DNA from: Cellulomonas sp. Root485 | GTDB taxonomy: Bacteria > Actinomycetota > Actinomycetes > Actinomycetales > Cellulomonadaceae | Reading direction: 5' to 3' | DNA: 64,000 nucleotides | Assembly (NCBI RefSeq): GCF_001426705.1 | Contig: NZ_LMFC01000001.1 | Span: 299,789 to 363,788 of the forward strand | Shown here: positions 53,298-63,328 of the stretch, piece by piece | Layout: each line of letters begins with the position of its first letter | Position numbering within the stretch: position 1 is the first letter of the stretch | The notes under the pieces: model-generated | The model's input: the letters and a program-made list of their open reading frames with translations, nothing else | What the model was told of the DNA's origin: nothing | Database searches by the model: none | Position numbers and translations under genes: made by a program

Positions 53298-54263
53298 ATG
53301 CAGCGCAGCGTTCCTCCCTCCCTGACCTCCCCTCGGCACGGCCGTCGGCGCGCCCGCGCGCTCGGTGCCGTCGCCATCACCTCGGCCCTCCTCGTCGCGC
53401 TCGGCACCGGTGCGGCGCAGGCGCACGACCGCGACAGCAGCGGTGGCCACGGCGGTGGCTACGGCGGCGGCAAGTCCTCGCCGAAGCCGACCCAGTCGTC
53501 CGAGCCGCAGACCACGGGCGCCTACGTCTACGTCAAGAAGGACGCCGGCAAGCCGGCGTCGTGGGAGAACTCGACCCAGCAGTACCTCGTGGCCACGTGG
53601 CCCGGCGCCTCGTGGCGGGACCTCACGCTCGAGGAGGTCGCCGCAGCCCTCCCGGCCGAGCTGACGCTCTGCGGCCCCGCGTGGGGGGTCCAGGAGGACA
53701 AGGCCTGGGGCGACGCGACCGTCTTCACCGGGAACAAGGCGCCGTCCTACCCGAAGGACTTCATCGGCTGGCGGTCCAAGGACAACCCGAAGGGCGCGAT
53801 CTTCGCCGCCAAGCACTGGGACCTGTCCGCGATGGTGACCGTGCCTGAGTGCGGCTCCACGCCGACACCGACCGTGACGCCGTCCGCCACGTCGACCCCG
53901 ACCCCGACGCCGTCGGTGACGTCGACCCCGACGCCGCTCCCGTCGGAGACCGTGACGGCGGCCCCCACCCAGACGCCGACTCCGACCCCGTCGGTGACGC
54001 CGTCGGCAACGCCGACCCCGATCGCCGAGGTCGGCGACGCGCCGACACCGACGCCGTCCGTGACGCCGACTCCGACCGCCGTCGTCCTGGCCTCGACGCC
54101 GAGCCCCAGCGCGTCGGTCTACTCGCAGGTGCTGGCCGCCGGCACGGGCGGTGCGGCGCTCGCCGCGACCGGCTCGTCCCCGCTGCCCGGTCTGCTCGCC
54201 GGTGGGATCCTGGTGCTCTCGGGCGCCGCCCTGCTCCTGCTGCGGCGACACCGCACCAGCTGA
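53298..54263 (+). CDS. Secreted cell-wall protein with LAATG sortase motif
   Basis: 321 residues. The signal peptide ends AQA-HD at about 43. A Gly/His/Ser stretch follows, then a domain of about 100 residues ([20 protein letters not shown], with two Cys), a 90-residue Thr/Pro/Ser repeat stalk ([18 protein letters not shown] and similar), LAATG at 288-292, a membrane span and RRHR tail. LAxTG is the motif used by class E sortases in actinobacteria. The folded domain is not recognised. It interrupts the map-infA junction and has its own terminator. The 254 bp before it (53044-53297) show no convincing gene. Confidence 0.88.
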   Translation: MQRSVPPSLTSPRHGRRRARALGAVAITSALLVALGTGAAQAHDRDSSGGHGGGYGGGKSSPKPTQSSEPQTTGAYVYVKKDAGKPASWENSTQQYLVATWPGASWRDLTLEEVAAALPAELTLCGPAWGVQEDKAWGDATVFTGNKAPSYPKDFIGWRSKDNPKGAIFAAKHWDLSAMVTVPECGSTPTPTVTPSATSTPTPTPSVTSTPTPLPSETVTAAPTQTPTPTPSVTPSATPTPIAEVGDAPTPTPSVTPTPTAVVLASTPSPSASVYSQVLAAGTGGAALAATGSSPLPGLLAGGILVLSGAALLLLRRHRTS

Positions 54264-54272
54264 TCGAGCGCA

Positions 54273-54305
54273 GGAGGGCCGCCGTCGATCCGACGGCGGC
54301 CCTCC
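54273..54305 (+). terminator. Terminator after the LAATG protein gene
   Basis: A perfect 15-bp stem (54273-54287 with 54291-54305) with a 3-nt loop, followed by GTTCGTGTG. It separates the wall-protein gene from the infA promoter. Confidence 0.88.
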
Positions 54306-54385
54306 GTTCGTGTGCGCCGGACGTGACGCAGGAGCGAATGTGGTGGACGGCACAGGGGATCGCGTCGGCCCAGGCCGGGCGTGGT

Positions 54386-54414
54386 TTCGTCCCGTGGGCC
54401 AGATGGCGTAAGAT
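54386..54414 (+). promoter_or_regulatory. Promoter of infA-rpmJ-rpsM-rpsK-rpoA-rplQ
   Basis: TTCGTC (54386-54391), 17-bp spacer, TAAGAT (54409-54414). The leader to infA would be about 138 nt. Confidence 0.65.
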
Positions 54415-54558
54415 TGTCCGTTGGGTGTGCGCCCGGTTCTCGCGGCGCGCTGTGCCCACCGATGTTTCCAGCATGATCCCACCACGCCTACCCCGTCCTT
54501 ACTTGGGCGGGACAGTCGATGTGGGCTGATCCATCAGAACCGACAGTTAGCGGAGGAT

Positions 54559-54780
54559 ATGGCGAAGAAGGACGGTGTCATCGAGATCGAGGGCAGCGTC
54601 GTGGAGGCTCTGCCGAACGCGATGTTCCGCGTGGAGCTCACCAACGGCCACAAGGTGCTCGCCCACATCTCGGGCAAGATGCGACAGCACTACATCCGGA
54701 TCCTCCCCGAGGACCGGGTCGTGGTGGAGCTGAGCCCGTACGACCTGTCCCGTGGCCGGATCGTCTACCGCTACAAGTAA
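54559..54780 (+). CDS. infA: Translation initiation factor IF-1
   Basis: 73 residues, a single OB fold ([40 protein letters not shown]) that blocks the A site during initiation. ATG 54559 is preceded by CGGAGG. Upstream extensions are not real. Confidence 0.97.
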   Translation: MAKKDGVIEIEGSVVEALPNAMFRVELTNGHKVLAHISGKMRQHYIRILPEDRVVVELSPYDLSRGRIVYRYK

Positions 54781-54840
54781 CAGCCACTCGATCACGCCGT
54801 CAGCCTCGTCAGGGGCGTAACGGCGGCGGAGGAACACGCG

Positions 54841-54954
54841 ATGAAGGTCAAGCCCAGCGTCAAGAAGATCTGCGACAAGTGCAAGGTGATCCGCCGGCAC
54901 GGTCGCGTCCAGGTGATCTGCGAGAACCTGCGCCACAAGCAGCGCCAGGGCTGA
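54841..54954 (+). CDS. rpmJ: 50S ribosomal protein L36
   Basis: 37 residues, [19 protein letters not shown] then [13 protein letters not shown]. All zinc ligands (Cys11, Cys14, Cys27, His32) are present. GGAGGAACACG precedes the ATG. Followed by a 198-bp gap containing two small hairpins (near 55009-55024 and 55048-55066) and no gene. Confidence 0.97.
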   Translation: MKVKPSVKKICDKCKVIRRHGRVQVICENLRHKQRQG

Positions 54955-55152
54955 TGCCCTGACGCCGGTCCGTCGGACCAGCAGCTCGACCAGCACCACC
55001 GGTTCCCCAGAGAGACTTCTCTGAGGGACCAGCAAGCGCACAGCCACTCCGGCGATCACTCGCCGGTGCACCCTCGGTCGGAGGCCGGGGCCCGCAGCAC
55101 GCGGGAGGGCAGTGCGGCAGACCTCCGAAGCAGTTCAGGAGCCACCAGGCAC

Positions 55153-55533
55153 ATGGCACGTCTTATCGGCGTCGACCTCCCCCGCGAGAAGCGGCTCGAG
55201 ATCGCGCTCACCTACATCTACGGGGTCGGCCGTACCCGCGCCCAGGCAACTCTGGCCGCGACCGGCATCAGCCCGGACCTGCGCGTGAAGGACCTCGGCG
55301 ACGCCGAGCTCGTCGCGCTGCGTGACTACCTCGAGTCGAGCTACAAGCTCGAGGGTGACCTTCGCCGTGAGGTCGCTGCGGACATCCGCCGCAAGGTCGA
55401 GATCGGCTGCTACGAGGGCCTGCGCCACCGCCGTGGCCTTCCGGTGCGCGGCCAGCGCACCAAGACCAACGCGCGTACCCGCAAGGGTCCGAAGCGCACC
55501 GTCGCCGGCAAGAAGAAGGCCGGGCGCAAGTAG
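55153..55533 (+). CDS. rpsM: 30S ribosomal protein S13
   Basis: 126 residues. [20 protein letters not shown] with helix-hairpin-helix, and the basic tail [17 protein letters not shown] that contacts the P-site tRNA. ATG 55153 is chosen because it matches the family start. Confidence 0.97.
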   Translation: MARLIGVDLPREKRLEIALTYIYGVGRTRAQATLAATGISPDLRVKDLGDAELVALRDYLESSYKLEGDLRREVAADIRRKVEIGCYEGLRHRRGLPVRGQRTKTNARTRKGPKRTVAGKKKAGRK

Positions 55534-55593
55534 CCCTCCGCCCCAGGCGCCTCGCGCCAGGGCACGCCGATCAGACCTCGAGAGAAGAAGAGA

Positions 55594-55995
55594 ATGCCTC
55601 CCAAGACCCGTTCCGCCGTGCGCAAGCCGCGCCGCAAGGAGAAGAAGAACGTCTCCCACGGCCAGGCGCACATCAAGAGCACGTTCAACAACACGATCAT
55701 CTCCATCACGGACCCGACCGGCGCCGTCATCGCGTCGGCTTCGTCCGGCCAGGTGGGCTTCAAGGGCTCGCGCAAGTCGACCCCCTTCGCGGCGCAGCTC
55801 GCCGCCGAGGCGGCCGCTCGTCGCGCCCAGGAGCACGGCATGAAGAAGGTCGACGTCTTCGTCAAGGGCCCCGGCTCCGGCCGTGAGACCGCGATCCGCT
55901 CGCTGCAGGCGACCGGCCTCGAGGTCGGCTCGATCCAGGACGTGACGCCCCAGGCGCACAACGGCTGCCGTCCGCCGAAGCGCCGCCGGGTCTGA
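55594..55995 (+). CDS. rpsK: 30S ribosomal protein S11
   Basis: 133 residues ([39 protein letters not shown]). Platform protein of the 30S. The gene expected next in many bacteria, rpsD, is not here; 143 bp lead straight to rpoA. Confidence 0.97.
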   Translation: MPPKTRSAVRKPRRKEKKNVSHGQAHIKSTFNNTIISITDPTGAVIASASSGQVGFKGSRKSTPFAAQLAAEAAARRAQEHGMKKVDVFVKGPGSGRETAIRSLQATGLEVGSIQDVTPQAHNGCRPPKRRRV

Positions 55996-56138
55996 CCCTC
56001 GGCTCGATCGGGTCGGTGCGCGCTGCGAGGCGCGCACCGACCCGGACATCCTTACGCCGACCAGGTGGACCGAGACCAGGCCGGCCCGTAGTACTGCGCA
56101 GCGTCATATGGCGGACGCCCGCTGAGAGGAAACACACC

Positions 56139-57152
56139 GTGCTGATTGCACAGCGCCCCACCCTGACCGAAGAGGTCATCTCGGAGAACCGGTCGCGGTT
56201 CTCCATCGAGCCGCTGGAGCCGGGCTTCGGCTACACGCTCGGCAACTCGCTCCGCCGGACGCTGCTGTCCTCCATCCCCGGTGCCGCCGTCACGTCCATC
56301 CGGATCGACGGCGTGCTGCACGAGTTCTCCACCGTGCCGGGCGTCAAGGAGGACGTCACCGAGATCATCCTCAACATCAAGCAGCTGGTCGTCTCCTCGG
56401 AGAACGACGAGCCCGTGGTGATGTACCTGCGCAAGCAGGGTGCCGGAGAGGTCAGCGCCGCTGACATCGTGCCGCCGGCCGGTGTCGAGGTGCACAACCC
56501 TGACCTGCACCTGGCCACGCTCAACGACAAGGGGAAGCTCGAGATCGAGCTGACCGTCGAGCGCGGTCGTGGGTACGTGTCGGCGAACCAGAACAAGTCG
56601 TTCGACACCGAGATCGGCCGTATCCCGGTCGACTCGATCTACTCGCCGGTCCTCAAGGTGACCTACAAGGTCGAGGCGACGCGTGTCGAGCAGCGCACGG
56701 ACTTCGACAAGCTGGTCGTCGACGTCGAGACCAAGTCGGCGATCGGCCCGCGCGACGCGCTGGCCTCTGCCGGCAAGACGCTCGTCGAGCTCTTCGGCCT
56801 GGCGCGTGAGCTGAACATCGAGGCCGAGGGCATCGAGATCGGCCCGTCGCCGACCGACGCTGCGCTCGCCGCGGACCTCGCTCTGCCGATCGAGGACCTG
56901 CAGCTGACGATCCGCTCCTACAACTGCCTCAAGCGCGAGGGCATCCACTCCGTGGGTGAGCTCGTCGCCCGGTCCGAGGCGGACCTCCTGGACATCCGCA
57001 ACTTCGGTGCGAAGTCCATCACCGAGGTCAAGGAGAAGCTCGCCGAGCTCGGCCTGACGCTCAAGGACAGCCCGCTCGACTTCGACCCGTCCGCCGCCGG
57101 CGCCTACTACGGCGACGACGAGGGCGACTTCGTCGAGGACGAGCAGTACTGA
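56139..57152 (+). CDS. rpoA: DNA-directed RNA polymerase subunit alpha
   Basis: 337 residues from GTG 56139 ([20 protein letters not shown]). NTD (1-230) with [20 protein letters not shown] drives assembly. CTD (about 250-315: [38 protein letters not shown]) binds UP elements and activators. AGAGGAAAC lies upstream. Confidence 0.98.
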   Translation: MLIAQRPTLTEEVISENRSRFSIEPLEPGFGYTLGNSLRRTLLSSIPGAAVTSIRIDGVLHEFSTVPGVKEDVTEIILNIKQLVVSSENDEPVVMYLRKQGAGEVSAADIVPPAGVEVHNPDLHLATLNDKGKLEIELTVERGRGYVSANQNKSFDTEIGRIPVDSIYSPVLKVTYKVEATRVEQRTDFDKLVVDVETKSAIGPRDALASAGKTLVELFGLARELNIEAEGIEIGPSPTDAALAADLALPIEDLQLTIRSYNCLKREGIHSVGELVARSEADLLDIRNFGAKSITEVKEKLAELGLTLKDSPLDFDPSAAGAYYGDDEGDFVEDEQY

Positions 57153-57226
57153 CGCCGGGGACGTAGACGGTCGGCCTGACGGCCGGCCGTCCGCAGCCCA
57201 TCACTGGAACTCAAGGAGTAAAGACC

Positions 57227-57763
57227 ATGCCTACGCCCACCAAGGGTCCCCGGCTCGGTGGCGGACCGGCGCACGAGCGGCTGATCCTCGCGAACCTCGC
57301 GACGTCGCTGTTCGAGCACAAGCGCATCACGACGACCGAGACGAAGGCCAAGCGCCTGCGTCCGCTCGCCGAGCGCCTCATCACGTTCGCCAAGCGTGGT
57401 GACCTGCACGCCCGCCGCCGCGTGATGACCGTCGTCAAGGACAAGTCCGTCGTGCACGTTCTGTTCACCGAGATCGCCCCGGCCGTGGCCGAGCGTCAGG
57501 GTGGCTACACGCGCATCACCAAGATCGGCCCCCGCAAGGGCGACAACGCCCCGATGGCCGTGATCGAGCTCGTGCTCGAGCCGCTCTCCCCGAAGCAGGC
57601 CGTCGTGAAGGAGGCCACCAAGGCCGCTTCGAAGGCCGCGCCCAAGGCGAAGAAGGCCGAGGACAAGCCCGTGGAGGACGCCGTCGTCGAGGACGCACCC
57701 GTCGAGGACGCGCCGGTCGAGGACGCGCCCGCCGAGAGCAAGGATGACGCCGACAAGGCGTGA
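57227..57763 (+). CDS. rplQ: 50S ribosomal protein L17 with acidic repeat tail
   Basis: 178 residues. Core of about 118 ([40 protein letters not shown]). A roughly 55-residue tail starts Lys/Ala-rich and ends with VEDAP repeats. The DNA shows three 15-bp tandem units at 57686-57730. Such tails occur in actinobacterial L17; the function is unknown. Last gene of the alpha operon. Confidence 0.96.
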   Translation: MPTPTKGPRLGGGPAHERLILANLATSLFEHKRITTTETKAKRLRPLAERLITFAKRGDLHARRRVMTVVKDKSVVHVLFTEIAPAVAERQGGYTRITKIGPRKGDNAPMAVIELVLEPLSPKQAVVKEATKAASKAAPKAKKAEDKPVEDAVVEDAPVEDAPVEDAPAESKDDADKA

Positions 57764-57780
57764 TCTGACGGCTACGCCGA

Positions 57781-57812
57781 GAAGGCCCGGGACCGACTGG
57801 TCCCGGGCCTTC
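57781..57812 (+). terminator. Terminator after rplQ
   Basis: A perfect 14-bp stem (57781-57794 with 57799-57812) and GACT loop, 17 bp after the rplQ stop. Confidence 0.88.
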
Positions 57813-57858
57813 CGTCGTCCCGGGGCACTGCGTGGCGGGCGAGCCTAGAGTCGGCCGT

Positions 57859-58590
57859 ATGAGCCTGCCGGTCGTCCTCGTGCACGGGCTGCGGACCTCC
57901 CGCACGATGTGGCGGGCGCAGGTCGAGGCGTTGCAGCGGGTGGGGCACCGTGCCGTCGCGGTGGACCTGCCTGGTCACGGGACCCGGATCGGTGAGCCCT
58001 TCACGCTGGACGCGGCCGTGGACACGGTGGCGCACGCGATCGACGAGCTCGGGGGTCCGGCGGTCGTCGTCGGCCTCTCCCTCGGTGGGTACGTGGGGAT
58101 CCGGCACGCCGCGCGGCACCCGGAGCAGGTCTGCGGGCTGGTGGCGGCGTCCTGCTCGACCCGCCCGCACCGGCTGCTGCTGGCGGGGTGGTCGGTCGGT
58201 GCGCAGGGGATCGCGCGACTGCCGGACCGGGGTGCCCGCCTGAACCAGTTCTTCGTGGACCTCGCGCTGCCGCCCGTCGGCGCGGCGGACGTGGGTGCCG
58301 GGGGGTTCGCGCTCGACGCCACGAACGAGGTGCTGCGGGAGATGTCGATCGCGACGCCCCTGGAGGACCTCGCGCGGGTCGAGGCACCGGTGTGGCTGGT
58401 CAACGGCGCGTTCGACCACTTCCGCGGGGAGGAGCGCCGGTTCCTGGCGGCGTGCCGGGACGGGCGGCTGGTGGTGGTCCCGCGCGCGACCCACCTGGTG
58501 AGCCTGGTGCAGCCGGCACGGTTCACGCGGGTGCTGCTCGAGGCGCTGGACGAGGTCGAGGCGCGGGCTGGCGTCGCGGCCGAGGCGTGA
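57859..58590 (+). CDS. Alpha/beta hydrolase
   Basis: 243 residues from ATG 57859. Strand and oxyanion turn PVVLVHGLRTS, nucleophile Ser74 in VVGLSLGGYVG, acid Asp in VNGAFDHFRG, His in RATHLVSLVQP: the complete triad of the esterase/lipase superfamily. No signal peptide. The substrate is unknown. It is convergent with the ROK-type gene (18 bp apart). Confidence 0.85.
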   Translation: MSLPVVLVHGLRTSRTMWRAQVEALQRVGHRAVAVDLPGHGTRIGEPFTLDAAVDTVAHAIDELGGPAVVVGLSLGGYVGIRHAARHPEQVCGLVAASCSTRPHRLLLAGWSVGAQGIARLPDRGARLNQFFVDLALPPVGAADVGAGGFALDATNEVLREMSIATPLEDLARVEAPVWLVNGAFDHFRGEERRFLAACRDGRLVVVPRATHLVSLVQPARFTRVLLEALDEVEARAGVAAEA

Positions 58591-58608
58591 CGACGTGGTT
58601 GCTCCGGG

Positions 58609-59376
58609 TCAGCCGCCCAGGGACCAGGCCCGGACGCCCCCGACGATCCCGGCCTGGTTCGGCACGACCACGACGTCGTCGCCCAGCCGCGCCAGCGTGG
58701 TCGCGGTGACCTGACGGGCGTTCCCGCCGCCGAGGTACAGCCGGTCCCACACGAACACGGGCCGGAAGCCGTCGACGACCCGTCGGACCCGTCGGGACCA
58801 GAGCGCGTCGCCGAGCCGGGCGCGCTCGACCTGTCCGATGTAGGCGTCGTAGGTGGTGCCCCAGCGCACGGGTGCGTGGGAGAGCTCGAGGTGGGGCGCC
58901 AGGACCCCGCCGTCGAACAGCGCGGTGCCGAGCCCGGTGCCGAGGGTGAGCACCAGCTCGATGCCCGTCCCGGAGATCACGCCGGCGCCATGCACCTCGG
59001 CGTCGTTGAGCACGAGGGTGGGCAGCCCGAGGCGCTCCTCGACCGCCGCGCGGATGTCGCACCCCGCCCAGGCGGCCACGAGCAGGGGGTCGATCGTGGT
59101 CCGAGGGCCGGAGCGGGTGACGTAGTGCGGGGTCGCGACGACGACGCCGTGCCGGATCATCCCGGGCATCCCCACGGTCACGCGCTGGGCGGTCGGGAGG
59201 TCGGCGGCGATGTCCGCGATCGTGGTGACGAGGCGCTCGGGCGGCAGCGGATAGGGCGTCGGCACGCGTACCGCGGGCGCGTGGAGCGTGCCGGCCGCGT
59301 CGAGCACCGACGCCTTGATCCCCCCGCCGCCGCAGTCGACGGCGAGCGTGAACGGGTCGGAGCCGGACGTGGGCAC
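58609..59376 (-). CDS. ROK-family protein, polyphosphate-glucokinase-like
   Basis: 255 residues with ASKHA-fold signatures: phosphate-1 loop [16 protein letters not shown] (Asp14), [14 protein letters not shown], catalytic-type Asp125 in [12 protein letters not shown], and the phosphate-2 loop [12 protein letters not shown]. Actinobacterial polyphosphate/ATP glucokinases have this size and pattern, so phosphorylation of glucose is the best guess. There is no ROK zinc CxCG motif. GTG start. A sugar kinase of other specificity cannot be excluded. Confidence 0.8.
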   Translation of the reverse strand: MPTSGSDPFTLAVDCGGGGIKASVLDAAGTLHAPAVRVPTPYPLPPERLVTTIADIAADLPTAQRVTVGMPGMIRHGVVVATPHYVTRSGPRTTIDPLLVAAWAGCDIRAAVEERLGLPTLVLNDAEVHGAGVISGTGIELVLTLGTGLGTALFDGGVLAPHLELSHAPVRWGTTYDAYIGQVERARLGDALWSRRVRRVVDGFRPVFVWDRLYLGGGNARQVTATTLARLGDDVVVVPNQAGIVGGVRAWSLGG

Positions 59377-59472
59377 GGCCCCACGCTAGGCGACGGGTGG
59401 CGCGGGCGCGCAGAAGCACGACCGGCGGGGATGTGCGGGGACCCGGTGCGTGGCCGACTACCGTGTGGACCC

Positions 59473-60402
59473 GTGAGCGAGAGCATGGACGGCGTGCCCA
59501 CGGGCGTGCCGACGCAGGAGCCCGCCGTACGGCTACGGCTCGAGCTGGCCTACGACGGCACCGGATTCGCCGGCTGGGCCGTCCAGCCGGGCCTGAGGAC
59601 CGTCCAGGGGGTGCTGGAGGCCGCGCTGGGCACCGTCCTGCGGACCGACGGACCCCCGCGCGTGACGGTGGCCGGTCGCACCGACGCCGGCGTCCACGCG
59701 CGCGGGCAGGTGGCGCACGTCGACATCCCCGCCGGGCTCATCGAGAAGAGCAGCGGTCGCTCGTCGCGACCGGTGGACGAGGTGCTGCTCACCCGGCTCG
59801 GGGGGATCCTCCCCTCCGACCTCGTCGTGCACACCCTCACGCGGGCGGCCGAGGGTTTCGACGCCCGGTTCTCCGCGCTGAGCCGCCGCTACACGTACCG
59901 GATCTGCGACGACGCAGCCCGGCGCGACCCGCTGTCCCGCACGCACGTGCTGTGGCACCGCCGCGGGCTCGACGTCGACGCGATGGCAGCGGCGGCGCGG
60001 CCGCTGGTCGGTCGCCACGACTTCGCGTCCTACTGCAAGCCCAGGCCGGGCGCGACCACGATCCGCACGCTCGAGGCGTTCGCGTGGTCCCGGCCGGTCG
60101 ACGGCTCGGACGCCGGCCTGGTGGTCGCGACCGTGCAGGCGGACGCGTTCTGCCACTCGATGGTGCGGTCGCTCGTCGGCGCGAGCCTCGCGGTGGGGGA
60201 GGGGCGGCGCGGACCGGGCTGGCCGGCCGAGCTGCTCGCCGCACGTCGCCGCGGTGAGGGCGTGCACGTGGTCGCCGCCCACGGACTCACGCTCGAGGAG
60301 GTGGGCTACCCGCCCGACGAGGAGCTGGGGGCGCGAGCGGTTCAGACCCGGGCACGACGCGCGGCCGAGGACCTGCAGCACGCGGCCGGCTGCTGCGGCT
60401 GA
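59473..60402 (+). CDS. truA: tRNA pseudouridine synthase A
   Basis: 309 residues; makes pseudouridine at positions 38-40 of tRNA. Catalytic Asp71 in [14 protein letters not shown]; also [39 protein letters not shown] and [14 protein letters not shown]. The GTG at 59473 gives a 15-residue lead; ATG 59485 is an alternative. truA normally follows rplQ; here a hydrolase and a ROK gene intervene. Confidence 0.95.
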   Translation: MSESMDGVPTGVPTQEPAVRLRLELAYDGTGFAGWAVQPGLRTVQGVLEAALGTVLRTDGPPRVTVAGRTDAGVHARGQVAHVDIPAGLIEKSSGRSSRPVDEVLLTRLGGILPSDLVVHTLTRAAEGFDARFSALSRRYTYRICDDAARRDPLSRTHVLWHRRGLDVDAMAAAARPLVGRHDFASYCKPRPGATTIRTLEAFAWSRPVDGSDAGLVVATVQADAFCHSMVRSLVGASLAVGEGRRGPGWPAELLAARRRGEGVHVVAAHGLTLEEVGYPPDEELGARAVQTRARRAAEDLQHAAGCCG

Positions 60403-60433
60403 CGCCAGTCAGTCCTCAGGGGCCCTCTGCAGG

Positions 60434-60871
60434 TCAGTCCTCGACGTCGTCGCGGTACCGGCGGTCGTCGACGTACTCCTCCTCGATGAGGTGGACGGCG
60501 GCCTCCTCGGCGCTCGCGGCACCCCCGGAGAAGCCCGCGTCGATGGCGAACCCGTCGGTGCCTCCCGCCTCGACGGCGTCGTCGTCCTCGATCAGGCGAC
60601 CGGCACGGGACTCGTCGCGGTCGGGGCGAGGCCGGGCCTCCCAGACCTCGGGCTCCTCCTGGCCGATCCGCTGGTCGATCGTCTCGCGGTGCGCCTCTTC
60701 CCAGGCCGTCTCGCCGTAGTGGTTCGTCCGCGGCCGGTCCGGCACGGTGTAGCCCTCGTCGAGGAGGTCGTCGACGCCGCGGTCGATCAGGGTGTCCTCG
60801 CTGGGCAGCTGGTCGGTGTCGCCCTCGCTGCCGAGCTCGGGGTCGGTGCTGGTGCCGGGAGTCTCGCTCAT
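60434..60871 (-). CDS. DUF5709 family protein
   Basis: 145 residues, very acidic and hydrophilic (SEDTLIDRGVDDLLDEGYTV, RETIDQRIGQEEPEVW, AAVHLIEEE). The pattern matches the actinobacterial DUF5709 family of unknown function. No membrane or signal segments. ATG 60871. It stands between truA and an ABC-F gene, transcribed leftward. Confidence 0.85.
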   Translation of the reverse strand: MSETPGTSTDPELGSEGDTDQLPSEDTLIDRGVDDLLDEGYTVPDRPRTNHYGETAWEEAHRETIDQRIGQEEPEVWEARPRPDRDESRAGRLIEDDDAVEAGGTDGFAIDAGFSGGAASAEEAAVHLIEEEYVDDRRYRDDVED

Positions 60872-60973
60872 GCCCCGACCCTTACACCGCGCGCGCCCCG
60901 GCGCCAGAGGGAGTGGGGGACGCCACGATCAATCCGGTGTCCCGGGAGGTCGGCGGCCGGGGACACTGGGCCC

Positions 60974-62656
60974 ATGGGCCACCTCGACATCGGCGGCATC
61001 GGGTACTTCCTGCCCGACGGCCGTCCACTCCTCGACGACGTGTCGTTCCGGGTGGGTGACGGCGCCCGTGTCGCGCTCGTCGGGCCCAACGGTGCGGGCA
61101 AGACGACGCTGCTGCGGATCGTCGCCGGGGACGAGGCTCCGCACGCCGGGTCGGTCGGGCGCAGCGGCGGGCTGGGGATCATGCGGCAGGACATCGGCCG
61201 CATCGACGACGACCGGTCGATCCGGGACCTGCTGGCGTCGCTGGCGTCGCCGGCCGTCCGGGATGCTGCGCTGGAGCTCGCGGCGGCGGAGCTGCTGATC
61301 ATGGAGGTCGACGACGAGCCGGCGCAGATGCGGTACGCGCAGGCGCTCGTCGACTGGGCCGACGTCGGCGGGTACGAGGCGGAGGCGGGCTGGGACCGCG
61401 TCACCGACGCCGTGCTGTCCATCCCGTTCGACGCTGCGCAGCACCGCGAGGTGCGCACCCTGTCCGGGGGTGAGCAGAAGCGCCTGGTCCTGGAGGCGCT
61501 GCTGCGCGGCCCGGACGAGGTGCTGCTGCTCGACGAGCCCGACAACGCCCTCGACGTCCCCACCAAGCGCTGGCTCGAGGACAGGCTGCGGGCGTCGAAC
61601 AAGACCGTGCTCTTCGTGAGCCACGACCGCGAGATGCTCGCGCGGGTGGCGACGCAGGTGGCGACGCTGGAGCCCGGCGTCAACGGTGCGGCGGTCTGGG
61701 TGCACGGTGGCGGTTTCGCGACGTACCACCAGGCCCGCGAGGACCGGCGCTCGCGGCTGGAGGAGCTGCTGCGGCGCTGGGAGGAGGAGCACGCCAAGCT
61801 CAAGGAGCTGGTGCTCACGCTCAAGACGAAGGCCGCGTTCAACGACGGGCTCGCGTCACGGTACTCCGCCGCACAGACGCGGTTGCGCAAGTTCGAGGAG
61901 GCGGGGCCGCCGACGCTGCTGGCGCGTGAGCAGAACGTCAGGGTGCGGCTGCGCGGCGGACGGACGGCCAAGCGCGCGATCGTCGCGACCGGGCTCGAGC
62001 TGACGGGACTGATGAAGCCGTTCGACCTGGAGGTCTGGTTCGGTGAGCGGGTCGCGGTGCTGGGCTCCAACGGGTCCGGGAAGTCGCACTTCCTGCGGCT
62101 CCTGGCGGCCGGCGGCAGCGACCCGGGTCCCGAGCACGCGCCGGCCGACGACCTCCCGGTCGCTCCGGTGACGCACACCGGTCGGGTCGTGCTCGGCCCG
62201 CGCGTGCGGCCGGGGTGGTTCGCGCAGAACCACGGGCACCCCGAGCTCGTCGGCCGGACGCTGCTGGAGATCCTGCACCGCGGCGAGGGGCACCGGGCAG
62301 GGCTCGGCCGGGAGCAGGCCAGCAAGACGCTCGACCGGTACGAGCTCGTGGCCGCGGCCGAGCAGCGCTACGAGACGCTCTCGGGCGGTCAGCAGGCGCG
62401 TCTGCAGATCCTCCTGCTCGAGCTCGGGGGAGCGACGCTGCTCCTGCTCGACGAGCCGACGGACAACCTCGACCTGCACTCCGCGGAGGCGCTCGAGACC
62501 GGGCTGGCGGCGTTCGAGGGCACCGTGCTGGCGGTCACCCACGACCGCTGGTTCACCCGGACCTTCGACCGGTTCCTGGTGTTCGGCGCGGACGGCGAGG
62601 TCGTCGAGACGCCGGAGCCCGTGTGGGACGTCGGCCGCGTCGACCGCGTGCGCTGA
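60974..62656 (+). CDS. ABC-F family ATPase
   Basis: 560 residues with two nucleotide-binding domains and no membrane segments. Domain 1: Walker A GPNGAGKTTL, signature LSGGEQKRL, Walker B VLLLDEPDNALD, SHDREML. A charged linker follows (about 255-325: LEELLRRWEEEHAKLKELVL). Domain 2: GSNGSGKSH, LSGGQQARLQ, LLLLDEPTDNLD, THDRW. ABC-F proteins act on ribosomes; some give antibiotic resistance, others are housekeeping. Subtype cannot be told by eye. The stop is 3 bp from the convergent lysE stop. Confidence 0.9.
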   Translation: MGHLDIGGIGYFLPDGRPLLDDVSFRVGDGARVALVGPNGAGKTTLLRIVAGDEAPHAGSVGRSGGLGIMRQDIGRIDDDRSIRDLLASLASPAVRDAALELAAAELLIMEVDDEPAQMRYAQALVDWADVGGYEAEAGWDRVTDAVLSIPFDAAQHREVRTLSGGEQKRLVLEALLRGPDEVLLLDEPDNALDVPTKRWLEDRLRASNKTVLFVSHDREMLARVATQVATLEPGVNGAAVWVHGGGFATYHQAREDRRSRLEELLRRWEEEHAKLKELVLTLKTKAAFNDGLASRYSAAQTRLRKFEEAGPPTLLAREQNVRVRLRGGRTAKRAIVATGLELTGLMKPFDLEVWFGERVAVLGSNGSGKSHFLRLLAAGGSDPGPEHAPADDLPVAPVTHTGRVVLGPRVRPGWFAQNHGHPELVGRTLLEILHRGEGHRAGLGREQASKTLDRYELVAAAEQRYETLSGGQQARLQILLLELGGATLLLLDEPTDNLDLHSAEALETGLAAFEGTVLAVTHDRWFTRTFDRFLVFGADGEVVETPEPVWDVGRVDRVR

Positions 62657-62659
62657 CGC

Positions 62660-63256
62660 TCAGACCAGCAGCGTGACGGCGAGCGTCGCCATCACGACCG
62701 CGATGACGATGTCGAGCACCTGCCACGCCCGCGGACGGGCGAACACCGGGCGCAGGTAGGTGGCGCCGAACCCGAGCGCGGCGAACCAGGTGATGCTCGC
62801 GAGGACGGCCCCGGCGCCGAACACCCACGCGCCCGGGTCGTGCTGGTGGGCCAGCGACCCCAGGAGCACGACGGTGTCGAGGTAGACGTGCGGGTTGAGG
62901 AACGTCAGCGCGAGGCACGTCGTCAGGACGGCTCCGAGGGAGGCCGGCCCGTCGGCGGCGGGGTCGAGACGTTCCGGTCGTCGAGCCCGCAGAGCCGCTC
63001 CGACGGCGAGCACCAGGAGGAACGCGGCCCCCGCGTACCGGGTCACGGTGAGGACGGCAGGGTTCTCGGTGACCAGCGCCCCCAGCCCCGCGATGCCGGC
63101 GGCGATGAGCAGGGCGTCCGCCGTGGCGCAGACGGCGACGACGGGCAGCACGTGCTCGCGGCGGATCCCCTGTCGCAGCACGAACGCGTTCTGGGCGCCG
63201 ATGGCGACGATGAGCGAGAGCGCGGTGAGGTAGCCCGAGAGGGCGGCGGCGGGCAT
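62660..63256 (-). CDS. lysE: LysE/ArgO-family amino-acid exporter
   Basis: 198 residues, about six spans. Signature GAQNAFVLRQGIRREHVLPV near the N terminus and LTFLNPHVYLDTVVLLGSLA in the middle are typical of LysE/ArgO, which export lysine and arginine. It is divergent from a LysR gene with a symmetrical box between them, as in the lysE-lysG pair of Corynebacterium. Confidence 0.9.
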   Translation of the reverse strand: MPAAALSGYLTALSLIVAIGAQNAFVLRQGIRREHVLPVVAVCATADALLIAAGIAGLGALVTENPAVLTVTRYAGAAFLLVLAVGAALRARRPERLDPAADGPASLGAVLTTCLALTFLNPHVYLDTVVLLGSLAHQHDPGAWVFGAGAVLASITWFAALGFGATYLRPVFARPRAWQVLDIVIAVVMATLAVTLLV

Positions 63257-63282
63257 GACGACGACGGTAGGCGGCTCGCTGA

Positions 63283-63310
63283 TCTGTAGTCCAGTTCATG
63301 GTTCTACAGA
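63283..63310. promoter_or_regulatory. LysR-type binding box between lysE and its regulator
   Basis: Inverted repeat TCTGTAG (63283-63289) and CTACAGA (63304-63310) with a 14-bp spacer, lying in the 72-bp divergent gap. Placement fits activation of lysE by the LysR protein encoded on the right. Confidence 0.6.
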
Positions 63311-63328
63311 AGCGTTAGGATCATTCAT

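Noticed and set aside
53077..53325. 82-codon frame between map and the LAATG gene
   Set aside because: Composition is biased to Arg/Gly/Ala, no ribosome site is visible, and it overlaps the signal-peptide start of the real gene.
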